A stretch of DNA of 22,658 nucleotides from the NCBI GenBank assembly GCA_900404475.1, contig OUQQ01000293.1, positions 999 through 23,656 on the forward strand, read 5' to 3'. The stretch comes from Spongospora subterranea (lineage: Eukaryota; Endomyxa; Phytomyxea; Plasmodiophorida; Plasmodiophoridae). Shown here piece after piece: positions 1 to 9,473 of this stretch. The stretch's first letter is position 1. Every line of letters starts with the position of its first letter. The position numbers were made by a program, and so were the translations under genes. The notes beneath the pieces were generated by a model that did not search any database, was not told the origin of the DNA, and saw only the letters and a program-made list of their open reading frames with translations.

Positions 1-617
1 TAATATTCCTGTTGTATTCTATTAACACAATAACTACTTTCAGTCTTCCTAGATCTTATATTACAAACTCGATTATCATTACCTCAAACAATAACTTTAC
101 CACTATAATTCACATCTCAAATTTTGTTAGACCGCATTCGAGCAACTACTACTGAGGAACCTTAGACCGAGGCAGAAATCACCTATACTATATAATTTCA
201 GCCTTTTCCGTACTGACGACCTCTGTACAGGAAATGAAGTCTTCCATTGATTGGCACCCCCTCATCTCCAGAAAAAACACAGCAAACAGCATGGGAAATA
301 AACAACTGTATTTTTTGTTTCTTAACTTTACAAACTGTCGCTTAATCCATGAACACGTATTATAATTGTCGCTCAAGCAGGTAACCATAGATGCCTTGAC
401 CGGTGAGTGAATCTCGCGCGAATCGCTATATCCAAACCGGTGAGGAGTGTTCCATTCCAGGCTCATCCAATGCCGCGCTAATGTCAGGCTGCCGGTCTGC
501 CGCAAACTGCGCAACCCACGAATACGGGTGTACAGGTGTCCTCTCCAGCATTTGCTCTGACATTGTCTCGTCCTGAGTTGTCCATCAATAGCCCCCGGGG
601 CGGAGCATTATTCCGCA
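1..617. other. Upstream region without a recognised gene
   Basis: I see no convincing gene here. The first 200 bases are AT-rich. A 108-codon frame on the - strand (188-514) has no recognisable domain and no supporting splice structure. The segment next to the ATG at 618 probably holds the promoter and 5' UTR of the thioredoxin-like gene, but I see no clear TATA box at a suitable distance. A J-domain exon with its HPD motif was looked for, because the neighbouring protein resembles DNAJC16, and none was found. Confidence 0.4.
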
Positions 618-2866
618 ATGATTCCTAGGACCAGATTGCTGTGGCTTCTTAGCGCAGGCTTAATTTTCGGTACCTTACAACCTGAAGGTGAGTTTGATAT
701 CGACATGCCAGCAATCGCTGCAACTAATGTTCGCGTTTTCATTCCAGTCAACGCCATTGAACTAGCGGATAAAACATTTGGGGTTATCACCAACAAGGAT
801 CCCTTCATAATCAATTTGTGCGCTTTATACAAATTTTCATTCGCAAATTTGTTTCATCACATCTACACGTTTGCTGACTTGATTAGCGCTGTGTCTATTA
901 TTGTTGGATTATCGTTCGCATTTCCTACAACTTAGACTTAGTTTATTCTCGACTAAACAAGTTGCTCGTGGGCTGTCGCGTCTAATCATTATTTTTTGTT
1001 CTCGTTTTTCTAGTTATGCTCCATGGTGTGAAGGCTGCATAAAATTCGGTCCGGAATGGGCTCGGCTCGTGCAGCGTTTCGGAAGCTTTGAGCAAAACAC
1101 TACCCGATTCGGCGAAATTAATATTCAAAACGAGAAAGGTATACCTGTATATGGAAACTTGTTTCCACTCTTGATCATGTTATTTTATTGCACGGTTTTT
1201 TGTAGCTGATTCAAGTTCTCAGGATTAGCTAAAGTATTTCATTCCCCACATGTTCCTTCAATTGTTCGGTATGACATCAACACTCGTAAATAGTGTTTTT
1301 CACAAAGATTTTTTTGGTTTCAGTTTATTTGCGTATGCAATCTCCTAAAATTTCTGCAATAGTTTTGAATCGCATATTTTTTTTTCTGAAACCTCCTTTG
1401 GGTTTCATTACTGCAAATAGTGTCAGTTGAACGTTTACCGACAATAAGGTAGAAACTTGTCTGGGTTTGATCATTACGTCTAGATACCACGATGGCAGCA
1501 TTTGGCGCTATGAAGGCCTAATGACGTATGATTCCTTATCCCGTTTCTTTTTCGATGAACCGAAATCGTGGTCAGCAAGGGCGCCGGACCTAAAGTTCCC
1601 TCGAACAAGCGAAATTCTTGGGCCGCTATCTCCTGCCCAAAAGCGTGCTCTTCTCGATGAAACGGTAGTACTATGCTTATGTCAGTGTTCAAATTTACTT
1701 GTTCTGGAGAGAGAAGTTTGTCACGCGCGTGACTTGATTGAATGCTTTTCGCTGTTTCCTTTTCTTTCTAGTATCAAATCATTGTTCAACATTGATACCT
1801 AGATTTGAATAGTTTTGCATGGTAAACAAAATTTTATGGAAGTATCTGCCTGTTTCTGTATGCCGTATATGTGAGATTGTTTTAACAGGAAAAACCGCCT
1901 TTGATTGACCCAGGTTTACAGCAATCATTTCTTTGTATGTGCTGTATGGTCATAATCAATTTCAGAGCAAGTGGAATTAGTAAGAAGGACCCTTCCCGTG
2001 AAGCTCAACTTGAAACAGCTAATCAAGACCACGGCAGAAGGCAGGTGGATCGTCAACATGTACGTGAAAGTTATCACATTTGATTCTATATGTCTGCAAC
2101 TTGCCAGCAAGTATTAGATCGCGTCGGCACTTTATTCAATCTTTTCTCAATCATTGTCCTGATGACTTTTGTGTTACCATTCTTGTTTGTTGTATCAAAC
2201 GCCGACTCCTTGTAGGTGTACGCCATACGTTGCATCATGTCTTCACGCTATCCCAAAGTGGGTTGATGCCATGAACACGATGCGCTCCGGTTCCAATACG
2301 AACGATATTCAGTTTGGGGAAATCGTTTTTGAATCTAGTATGTCGTTTCGCTTTAATGTTGTTAGCTGGCAATAATAGAAGTCTAATAGCGATTCTAAAG
2401 CAGTATCGGTTACTCCCTGCCGGACCTGTATTATTAATGTAACTTTCACCTTGAGCATATATTCATCATTTCGATCCATAACCATCATACTTTGTTGAAC
2501 GCTTGCCAGTCCCTGGAGCTAAATGGTATACTCTCTTCGACAATTCAGGTTTAATCATGGAGTGATGTCGATTTTTACTGGCGACATCGACGAGCTCGCA
2601 AACTCGGTTGATGTTAGTTGGGCCGAGGTGACTCCTGTTGAGCCTATCCGAATTCAGCCTTTGACCGACAATACCCAGGTATTTCATATAGCCTGTAGAC
2701 TTTTTTCAACAGGTTCACCCAAAACTGACGACGATCTAACTACATGTCTTGACAGAATGCCAGCGATGTAATTTTTCGACTTTTTGGAATTATAGGATGT
2801 GTGATCGGCGCGTGTTATGTTTTGCGAGCAGTCGTTTCCTGGAGCTGCAAGGCAAAAAGCTTTTAA
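618..2866 (+). CDS. ER thioredoxin-domain transmembrane protein (TMX/DNAJC16-like)
   Basis: Exons 618-687, 748-817, 1014-1138, 1223-1268, 1484-1664, 1889-1913, 1966-2059, 2216-2337, 2510-2525, 2549-2678 and 2756-2866 join in frame to about 329 residues. Residues 1-22 look like a signal peptide. A thioredoxin fold follows, with FYAPWCEGC at 47-55 (redox CEGC motif at 52-55), then a VPSIVRYHDG segment like the cis-proline loop, and W-R-Y-E-G. A second thioredoxin-like domain has a degenerate site (MCTPYVASC). The last exon encodes a hydrophobic segment (IFRLFGIIGCVIGACYVL) and a short basic tail, so the protein is likely lumenal with a C-terminal anchor. Known family role: disulfide exchange or folding in the ER. 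The 2338-2548 splicing is unresolved: the model needs a 16-nt exon and a 23-nt intron, so a missed exon is likely. No J domain was found. Exons 1-7 and the last exon are the firmer parts. Confidence 0.72.
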
Positions 2867-3062
2867 CAGGCTTCTCTTTCGTTCTGTTAAATTGTCACAG
2901 TCTGAATTCGCTGGATGCTTGAATACACATATTGTCTTCCTTTCCAAACATTTGCTGGCAGCACGATCAGCATCAGATTTCAGGCAAAGATACATTCTCG
3001 CGAACATCGTTCGTGAGAATCTGCGAACCATACGAATACACAGAAACGGGAACAAGATTTGA

Positions 3063-3642
3063 GTTCTACCATATCACAGGCAGGGTCTAAGCAAAGTCCA
3101 AAGGCACCAGCAGATAAACATACAGTTTATCATTACTCAGCTCCTGAAATATTCCAAGTTTGAAGACGCTGTTGACTGGACTTCAAGGCGCGAAAAGTGG
3201 AACTGCTGTGAATCACCTTCTACAGATTGTAGACAGCGATGGACGAGGAGATACACATTTTTCTTGTCTCCAAATTTGCATATGGAATTCGTTAATGCTG
3301 CCGAAGCCCTGGCCGTGTCGATAAGAAATCCTGTTTATGAAGGTTGGATCTTCGAAGAAAAATTCAAAACTCATTTACGAGACATTGAAAAACCAAAAAA
3401 GAAATTAAGTGTTAAGTTCGTGGGCCTTTATTACTGAGGACAAACATTACCCACATCTGTTGCAGAAAGCCCAAGTAGTCTTGGCCGCAGTTGGCGAAGT
3501 TCCAGAGGCGCGCCTAAACAACCGACGACAAACCGCGAGTATTACCCCCAGCTGTTGCGTGTTGCTTTCAAAATGAACCCGTCGCAAAGGATGACAGGGT
3601 ATTTCATGTCGCCTTGTCTACGCCTGAGAACTTCATCATTCT
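3063..3642 (+). pseudogene. Degenerate open frame, possible Crinkler/RHS-like relic
   Basis: One frame runs from 3063 to 3642, interrupted only by TGA at 3437-3439. The first ATG is at 3283, so if coding it is an exon or a relic. The clearest part reads RRYTFFLSPNLHMEFVNAAE, then NPVYEGWIFEEKFKTHL. This arrangement loosely recalls the segment before the C-terminal domain of Crinkler/RHS-type multigene proteins, where a G-x-x-F/W-E block precedes the effector part. A second frame (about 3419-3560) is also open, as if a frameshift had occurred near 3420. The resemblance is from memory and weak; a lineage-specific protein exon is equally possible. It lies downstream of the thioredoxin-like gene, on the same strand. 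Confidence 0.25.
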
Positions 3643-3796
3643 GATGATGAAACATACACTCAAGAGTATATTGCGTGATTTTCTGTCACCTACTGTACAG
3701 ATTTGCCTCTATTGTTTGCGCTGTTTTTGAAAACTACGCATTGATTTGCGGCATGGCAAGCTTGATCGCAATTTTAGTAACCGGCATTCATTTGTA

Positions 3797-3945
3797 CCTT
3801 GACAAACCCTGAATTTAGGCCTACTCAAACCTTGACGCAAATCCTGATATTAGGCTCACTCAAACCTTGACGCAAATCCTGAAATCAGGCTTACTGACCT
3901 TGACGCAAATCCTGAAATCAGGCTTACTCAAACCTTGACGCAACT
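3797..3945. repeat. 33-35 bp tandem repeat, four copies plus a partial one
   Basis: Units begin with CCTTGAC at 3797, 3830, 3865, 3898 and 3933, giving periods of 33, 35, 33 and 35 bp. The consensus reads CCTTGACGCAAATCCTGAAA followed by TCAGGCTTACTCAAA. Each full unit contains a small inverted repeat, CCTGA-AA-TCAGG in the two best units. The first copy is the most diverged and the fifth stops after CTTGACGCAA. No reading frame uses the repeat. It is a local minisatellite in non-coding DNA. Confidence 0.9.
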
Positions 3946-4504
3946 TTCGGCAAATTTGCGTTGGCGCGATTTTTGGAAGTCACCCAGTAGGAGGCGTCCA
4001 CACGCATGGGCAATATGCTATGCCGGCGATGGGTCTCTGATGAGAGTTGTCCTCTACATGACCTTACAAGAGAAATATTCTTGTCGCTTAAATTCAGTAA
4101 TTGAACTCCTGTAAAAGAGAGATGAAAAAAACTCGCACGCCATCTGCTTGGCACCATCTCTTTTGATTCTTGTTGGGTTGAATGTTCACGATCTCTCGCA
4201 AGCAGCAGGCGCGCTTCCTTCATGAGACACCATCCGACATCGATACATCAACTGACTCGAGATCGGAAATCCTTGTTTTTCCATGATTGTTGTTGAGAAT
4301 GATTCACAACACTCATTGCCCGAAAGAAAGTAACTGGCAACATTCATATGGCTTCGCGAGATAATGAACAAGGACGATTGTGTTCCACAGTGGAGATAAC
4401 AAGAATTCTATATACGGTGCTAACTTTTGTACAAAAAGTTCATCACATTTGAAACAGTAGCGAGAGTCTGTATTGAAGGTTTGGTTTGAGATGAAACAAA
4501 CACC
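3946..4504. other. Non-coding stretch
   Basis: Two - strand frames of 99 and 61 codons (3924-4223 and 4186-4371) overlap here. Neither has a recognisable motif, and neither joins in phase to the neighbouring four-membrane-segment gene that ends at 4505. I see no RNA gene or mobile element. It may be the 3' flank of that gene. Confidence 0.4.
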
Positions 4505-5631
4505 TTATACTGCTCTCTCTGGCGGGCTACCGATCTGGGAGAACACCAATGACACCACAGCGACGAACATCAAAGAATACCCGAATAGGAGATAGATAAG
4601 GCCAACCAAAAAACACCACGTGGCCGACAAACCCATCAGGACAACACCGAACCTTACTATGAAAATGGAAGCAGTGCCAATAAGGAGCAGCAGTGGTTTA
4701 CTCAGACCTGTCCCTTGAACATTAGGGATGTGATGACAAAAACTAGGATCACTGACCAGCACAAAAAGCAATCTTTCTTGGAAGACGATCGGACCGTACA
4801 GCATGATTCTCTTCCGGCCATTCAATCCAATGTGCTAACGGCATTATGACTGCACAAATAAATGCAAATATTGTACATGATACGCCAGCACCCGCGTAAC
4901 TCCTCATCAGGACAATGCCAAACCACATTGAAACAATAGAGAGCGACGAGCACAGCGCCATAAGAAACTCGTGCTGAATCCATCCTATTGAGATGAGGTC
5001 ATCAACTAGTGCAATGTGGGGATAAACAAAATCACTAACGCAGCCAAATCGGGCGATTAATGTCGAGAGTTCGATCACGCACACGTGAGCCTTCTTCAGT
5101 ATCTAAAACAAGTGGTGATCAATTGAGAAACACAGATTTCAGCAGTCGAATCTGATCGCAATCATGGTATGGTGATAAACTGTCGTGATAACAAATGCAC
5201 TTACTGAAGATAGGGCTGGTTCCCCGCGTTCCATAGCGTATTGTGTGGACTGAAATAGCTGGTGATTAAATATGACGAAAACAGATACCAGCGATTGAAC
5301 ATTGCCAGTTTTCATTTCAGAAGGATATTCTACGTACTTGCATCTTCGAAATGAGCTAGTGTATATCCAGCTGCAGATTGACCTTGCATCGTTTGCACGG
5401 GTGTCGAGGTTTCCAAAGAAATTTCATTAGCTGCAGATTCAGCTTGCGTTGTTTGCACGGGTGCCGGGGAATCCGAGGAACTTCCAATTTCAAAAACTGG
5501 AAAAAACATGAACTAAAATTTGGTATTGGGGATATAACTGGCAAGTTTCATGTAATCTACGTACCCGTTGCAGCATCAGCTGACAAAGCAACAACAACGG
5601 CTACCAAACCCATCATCATTAGGGACTGCAT
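4505..5631 (-). CDS. Secreted-entry four-TM protein, unknown family, paralogue A
   Basis: Exons on the - strand: 5631-5565, 5496-5338, 5258-5205, 5102-5040, 4984-4795 and 4742-4505 (TAA). They join in frame to 256 residues, with phase 1 at the first four junctions and phase 2 at the last. Residues 1-20 form a signal peptide (MQSLMMMGLVAVVVALSADA). Exon 2 is low complexity and built on a 20-residue repeat (P-V-Q-T-T/M-Q). Exon 4 holds the conserved R-V-R...N-R-P-I-W-L-R. Exons 5 and 6 each encode two hydrophobic segments, around residues 120-140, 145-168, 191-211 and 215-240. The second gene at 8384-9473 has the same exon order and the same GTTAGT donor after exon 4, which supports both models. 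Exon 3 may instead start at 5249 (three residues fewer). I do not recognise the family, so no function is proposed beyond membrane insertion through the secretory route. Confidence 0.7.
5369..5488 (-). repeat. 60-bp tandem duplication inside exon 2 of paralogue A
   Basis: Two adjacent 60-bp units (5369-5428 and 5429-5488) share the blocks AGCTGCAGATT and GTTTGCACGGGTG at exactly 60-bp spacing, with more diverged similarity in between. In the - strand frame the unit is 20 codons, so the duplication keeps the frame and repeats the P-V-Q-T-x-Q...S-A-A motif. Paralogue B has no such repeat in the matching exon. Confidence 0.85.
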
Positions 5632-7410
5632 GACCAAAACTTCCAAGCGGTTTGGTTTGGTGTGAGATTGATTGCTCAGCGGTCTCCGTGAGGACGTTTT
5701 GATTGCCACGGTCCGAGTGCGGAGAAGCAAGCAGACGATAACAGTTTTGGGAAGTCTAGGTTCGGCAACACCCTACAGCCTCTCACAGATGTTTATGACC
5801 CCAACAATGTTAACAAAAAAATTGCGCCTTGAAATATCCTGACGATTGACCTGCGTTTCCATTTTTGACCATTTTTTCCGTCAATTTCCAAAATTTTCAA
5901 CTCCGTCAATATTGGTCAGATTGCGTCCGGAAAGGGCTCATTCGACTGGAATCTTCTTGTTGGTTGCGATTGCTGTCATTAATCCTGGGTTTTGTGGATA
6001 TTGTGACAGAGTTTGATGAGATCTGAACCCTTCTGCGCATTCTATTACGCAATCGGTTGTATTATCGAGTTGCTGCACGTATGAAGCATATGCCGCCACC
6101 GATCTCTTACCTGTGCAAAGTTGATGTTGCTCAAGCAGATGCAATTTGAAAGCGAGAGGTGTGACGGCCATGAAGTGTGCTATCTCGTCAACTATTTCGG
6201 CGATTGCGGCTGATGCGGGAGTCCCCGTGCACCTGTTTGATAGGGACCTATCTGACGACCAAGACCAAACAGACAACGAATCGCCTTGTGCAGAAGACGT
6301 CGACTAGTCTGAGTACTGGTCGGACAGCGAATTCGTTTAAAATTAACCTGTGTCATCTGCGCCGGTGCAGGCGTTTCCATCGGGCGCTCATAAACATCGC
6401 CAACGATACGATGGAACTAGCCAAAGAACAAGGTACCGGAAAAATGAGAGGATCAGGAAAACTCTCCAGAATAATCACAGCATTTTGGACCTTCTCCCAC
6501 GAAAATCTGAACCAGCAATGGCCACACCTTCGAATGAGGACATAATCCTGCCGTCTGGCGATGGCGACATTGCTCCCCCCCGCTGTTCGGAGATGAGTAA
6601 TTGGAGGATGAGATCCTGGAGAACAACCCTGGGGTTGTACCTTCATCAGGGATATCATAGAATGGCTGCGTTATATTTACCGAGGAGGACGAAAAACTTT
6701 TGATGGGATCGATTGAGCAGAGGAAGAACTTGGCAGATCTAGGTCAGTTGAGGTCGAGTTATATATACTGTAACTTTTACAATTCATCCTAATTGGGCGA
6801 TGAAGGAGAATGGATTGTCATGATGAGGGCAATCGGGTAATTTTTACGATATCACGGAGAGCCGCAGCAAGGGTTCATCGTTGGCCGCCATAGTTGTAAG
6901 CGTGGCAAATTCGATTAGAAACCACTGATGACCCCACCGATCTGGCAGAACAGCACATCCTTACAACTACCCGAGCCCGTTCCACGCCAAGCACATTGGC
7001 ATAGGAGCCTAAGTCCTCCTTGTGAGCACAGCACCATTTCAACCCAAATCAAACTCCAAACACCGTTCATCGACGTCTCCCCGACTCGATTGCTGTCGAT
7101 GAAGTGCGTTTGGAGTGTGAGGAGGAGAATGATAATCGTGTTGCACGATTAGCGTCTACCTCAATCACAAATCTAGTTATCGAAGATCCAGGAGTCATTG
7201 TTCCTATAAATCCGTTTGTAATCACATCACGAAATGTCCACGTTTAACAATCAGCGACTTTTTTGCAGTGTTTTAAACTTTGTCATGCTATATCTCTGGA
7301 AATACATCTGTTCAGAAGTCGATGTTTGCCTCATTGTCCGGCTCGTCGAGACTGTCTTTTGTTTCATTTTGTCAATATGTACACTGGTTTACCATAGTGC
7401 CAAATTTGAA
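5632..7410. other. Gene-poor spacer with unresolved open frames
   Basis: The spacer between the paralogues holds overlapping open frames on both strands. One is a 112-codon - strand frame (5938-6276) with a candidate donor after L-C-T near 6110 and a candidate acceptor near 5988. Others are + strand frames at 6177-6545 and 6350-6703. None shows a domain I recognise, none joins convincingly to another exon, and the + and - frames exclude each other. The 6350-6703 frame is rich in Arg, Lys and Ser and could be transposon debris. No intact gene can be supported. Confidence 0.35.
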
Positions 7411-7860
7411 ACGGGCTGTTTTTTCAAATCGCTGCTCCGTCATGGGTTTTGTCCGTTGGCCAAGAAACTGTCGAATTCCATTCGAAGAGAGCTACAACGA
7501 GCTGCAGCCTCAAATGTTGAGTAATCTTTACTGGAAACAGAACAACTACACAAGGTTAATATCTACACATTGGGGGTCTGACAACGTAAGTACTAACACT
7601 TGATCAAACAGTCGTGTACTGTATTTCTACACACATGCGGCGGAAAGATGAGGGGGCTGGTTGGTAATTATGTTGTCAGACCCCCAATGTGTAGATATTA
7701 ACCAAGTGTAGTTGTTTTCTGATTCCTACGGTACTGTACAGATTACTCAACATTTTAGACAGCAGGTCGTTATAGCTCTCTTCCAATGGAACAGTTCGAC
7801 AATTTTTTGGCCAACGGACAAAAATCCATGACGGAGCAGCGATTTGAAAAAACAGCCCGT
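7411..7860. repeat. Large inverted repeat (foldback), arms of about 175 and 189 bp
   Basis: The left arm 7411-7585 (ACGGGCTGTTTTTTCAAATC...GGGGGTCTGACAAC) reappears inverted as 7672-7860, with an 86-bp spacer 7586-7671. The inner ends match without gaps for at least 25 bases (TATCTACACATTGGGGGTCT...). The arms then diverge by substitutions and small indels. Read towards the spacer, both arms encode a related peptide: F-V-R-W-P-R/K-N-C-R, then E-E-S-Y-N-E/D-L and M-L-S-N-L-Y. No flanking target-site duplication was found. It could be a foldback element or an inverted duplication of part of a coding exon. Confidence 0.9.
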
Positions 7861-8383
7861 GTTTTGCTGGATACGTTCGCGCTGGATATCTATAACTAAC
7901 CAAGCCAAGGTAATATGCCAGCCAAGTTTCACATTCGTCAAGGTTGTTAAACGCAACCCGAAATGGAACAGTTTTCAGTTGTCTCTGATTGCGACCGAAC
8001 AACGGCCAATTGATATAAATATACGCTGCAACTTCCGTACACAGGGGTTTTGGGCTCCACATTTGGAAACGCATCACCACCATGAAAGGCATTGTGGCTC
8101 AAAATTTCCAAAAAGTGGTATCTCGAGAACGAAATCCTGAAAAATTCACCTCTTTGTTTACAAAGTTCCTATTGGGAACGAATGTCGCGCCTTGATAGAT
8201 TCCGCAATCTCATTCACCCTAATCCATCAGCAGATGAACATTGCACGCTGGTTACATGAAAATCAGTTGGCCAAAGATGGCTGCTAACACCTTCTGCTAT
8301 TACAAGCTGCAGCTGTCAAGGAGCAGCACCCGTCAAAAATGACAATCAATGCTTTACCGAAAATCTGTATTGAGATTGGCAGA
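7861..8383. other. Spacer downstream of paralogue B
   Basis: The - strand frame that enters the right foldback arm (7676-8092, 138 codons) extends to 8092, giving a hydrophobic, Trp/Tyr-rich peptide with no known motif. A + strand frame (7844-8140) overlaps it. From 8150 to 8383 I see nothing beyond the 3' flank of paralogue B. Confidence 0.35.
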
Positions 8384-9473
8384 TCAACAGAGATTCTCAC
8401 AAAAAACCCAGACACACATTTGCAAATAAGCGATATACATCAGACAATAGGCGATCACCACAAATACTTGGCCAACCATACGATAACCCATTACTGGAGT
8501 GAGAAGCAGGGTAAACGCAACCTTGAAAATGGCAAAGGGTGAAACGGCAAATATTGGAAAAGCAATCCATTTTGACTTATGGGGATCTATTGTGAATGAA
8601 TAAAAGATCTGATTACCTGAAACACGACTATTTATCAACACTTACAAGTTAGAAAACTGCCGCAATATGAGAGAACGCGATTGTCTTCGCCCGAATCAAT
8701 GATATACATTAAAGAATAGATGGCCAACATGATGGCCCCCCATGCCATCAAAAGTAATCCGGAAAATGTGTGATAATACAGAAGGAAAAACCCTAAAACG
8801 AACACCGGGGACCACGCCCAAGACATCATTGTGACAGAAAAATGAAACAACATCCCCCCTGTTCAAATATGAGCTCACCAAGCTGAAGGCCATGTGCGAT
8901 TGAAGAACCACTAACGCATCCAGCTTGGCCTGTTTTGCAGGAAGTCGGCGCGCACACGGCGGAGGTCACCTGAACACGATGTGAGGAAGGTGGCGTGATC
9001 AATTCATTGGCATGATTTACACATACTGGCGATAGATCTCAAGAACGGAACCAAGAGTGGCGCAGAACTGTCAGGAGCGTGGGACTCATCTGAACAAGTC
9101 GTGACGATCATTAACTAAAAATGTGGGTTCCGTACATTGGATATTGTGTGTGAAGGCGACCGAGCTGGGCTCAAAGGCTCGGGTACCCGGAGGATCATTA
9201 AACTGGTTCTGCTGACCTGAAAACATCGTCAATGTTTAATGAATACAGTGAGCACGGTTTCATATAAGGTATTTACTTGTACTGGCGACAGAATGATCCA
9301 ATACATCTATTAATACATGATACACTGGTTCGCCATCAGGACGGGAATCAGCTTAATGGGGAAATGGATCATTGATGGGCTGTGCAATTCCATAAAATTA
9401 TACTTATTAGAACAGCATTGGCTGATAACGCAGCAACAACGGCTACCGAAGCCAGGATCATCTCGAGCTGCAT
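8384..9473 (-). CDS. Secreted-entry four-TM protein, unknown family, paralogue B
   Basis: Exons on the - strand: 9473-9404, 9216-9136, 9089-9027, 8969-8916, 8858-8646 and 8586-8384 (TGA). They join in frame to 227 residues, with phase 1 at every junction. The signal peptide is MQLEMILASVAVVAALSANA, close to that of paralogue A. Exon 4 ends in R-V-R...N-R-P-S-W-M-R before a GTTAGT donor, as in paralogue A. Exon 5 carries two hydrophobic segments ending in IYSLMYIIDSGEDN, and exon 6 two more ending in IAYCLMYIAY. The exon 5-6 intron is taken as 59 bp (8587-8645); an in-frame alternative of 29 bp (acceptor at 8617) seems too short. Exon 2 lacks the repeat of paralogue A and differs strongly. No known family is recognised. 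The pair probably arose by tandem duplication; the inverted repeat sits between them. Confidence 0.7.

Noticed and set aside
3437..3439. In-frame TGA here, at 11249-11251 and at 22388-22390 as evidence that TGA is a sense codon.
   Set aside because: Paralogue B ends in TGA, the intact genes contain no internal TGA, and two of the three cases lie in decayed or uncertain sequences.
4749..5258. Alternative reading of paralogue A starting L-F-Q-S-T-Q-Y-A-M-E-R-G and running through V-C-V-I-E-L-S-T-L.
   Set aside because: Paralogue B shows the same exons in the other frame (R-V-R...N-R-P-x-W-L/M-R), with matching phases and the same GTTAGT donor. The alternative frame is not shared.
7234..8092. 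Terminal inverted repeats of a DNA transposon with the coding part inside.
   Set aside because: The similarity is at the inner ends around an 86-bp spacer, the outer flanks do not match, and no target-site duplication was found, so it fits a foldback or inverted duplication better.
8617..8645. A 29-nt intron between exons 5 and 6 of paralogue B.
   Set aside because: The acceptor at 8587 keeps the same phase and gives a 59-nt intron, in line with the rest of the window.
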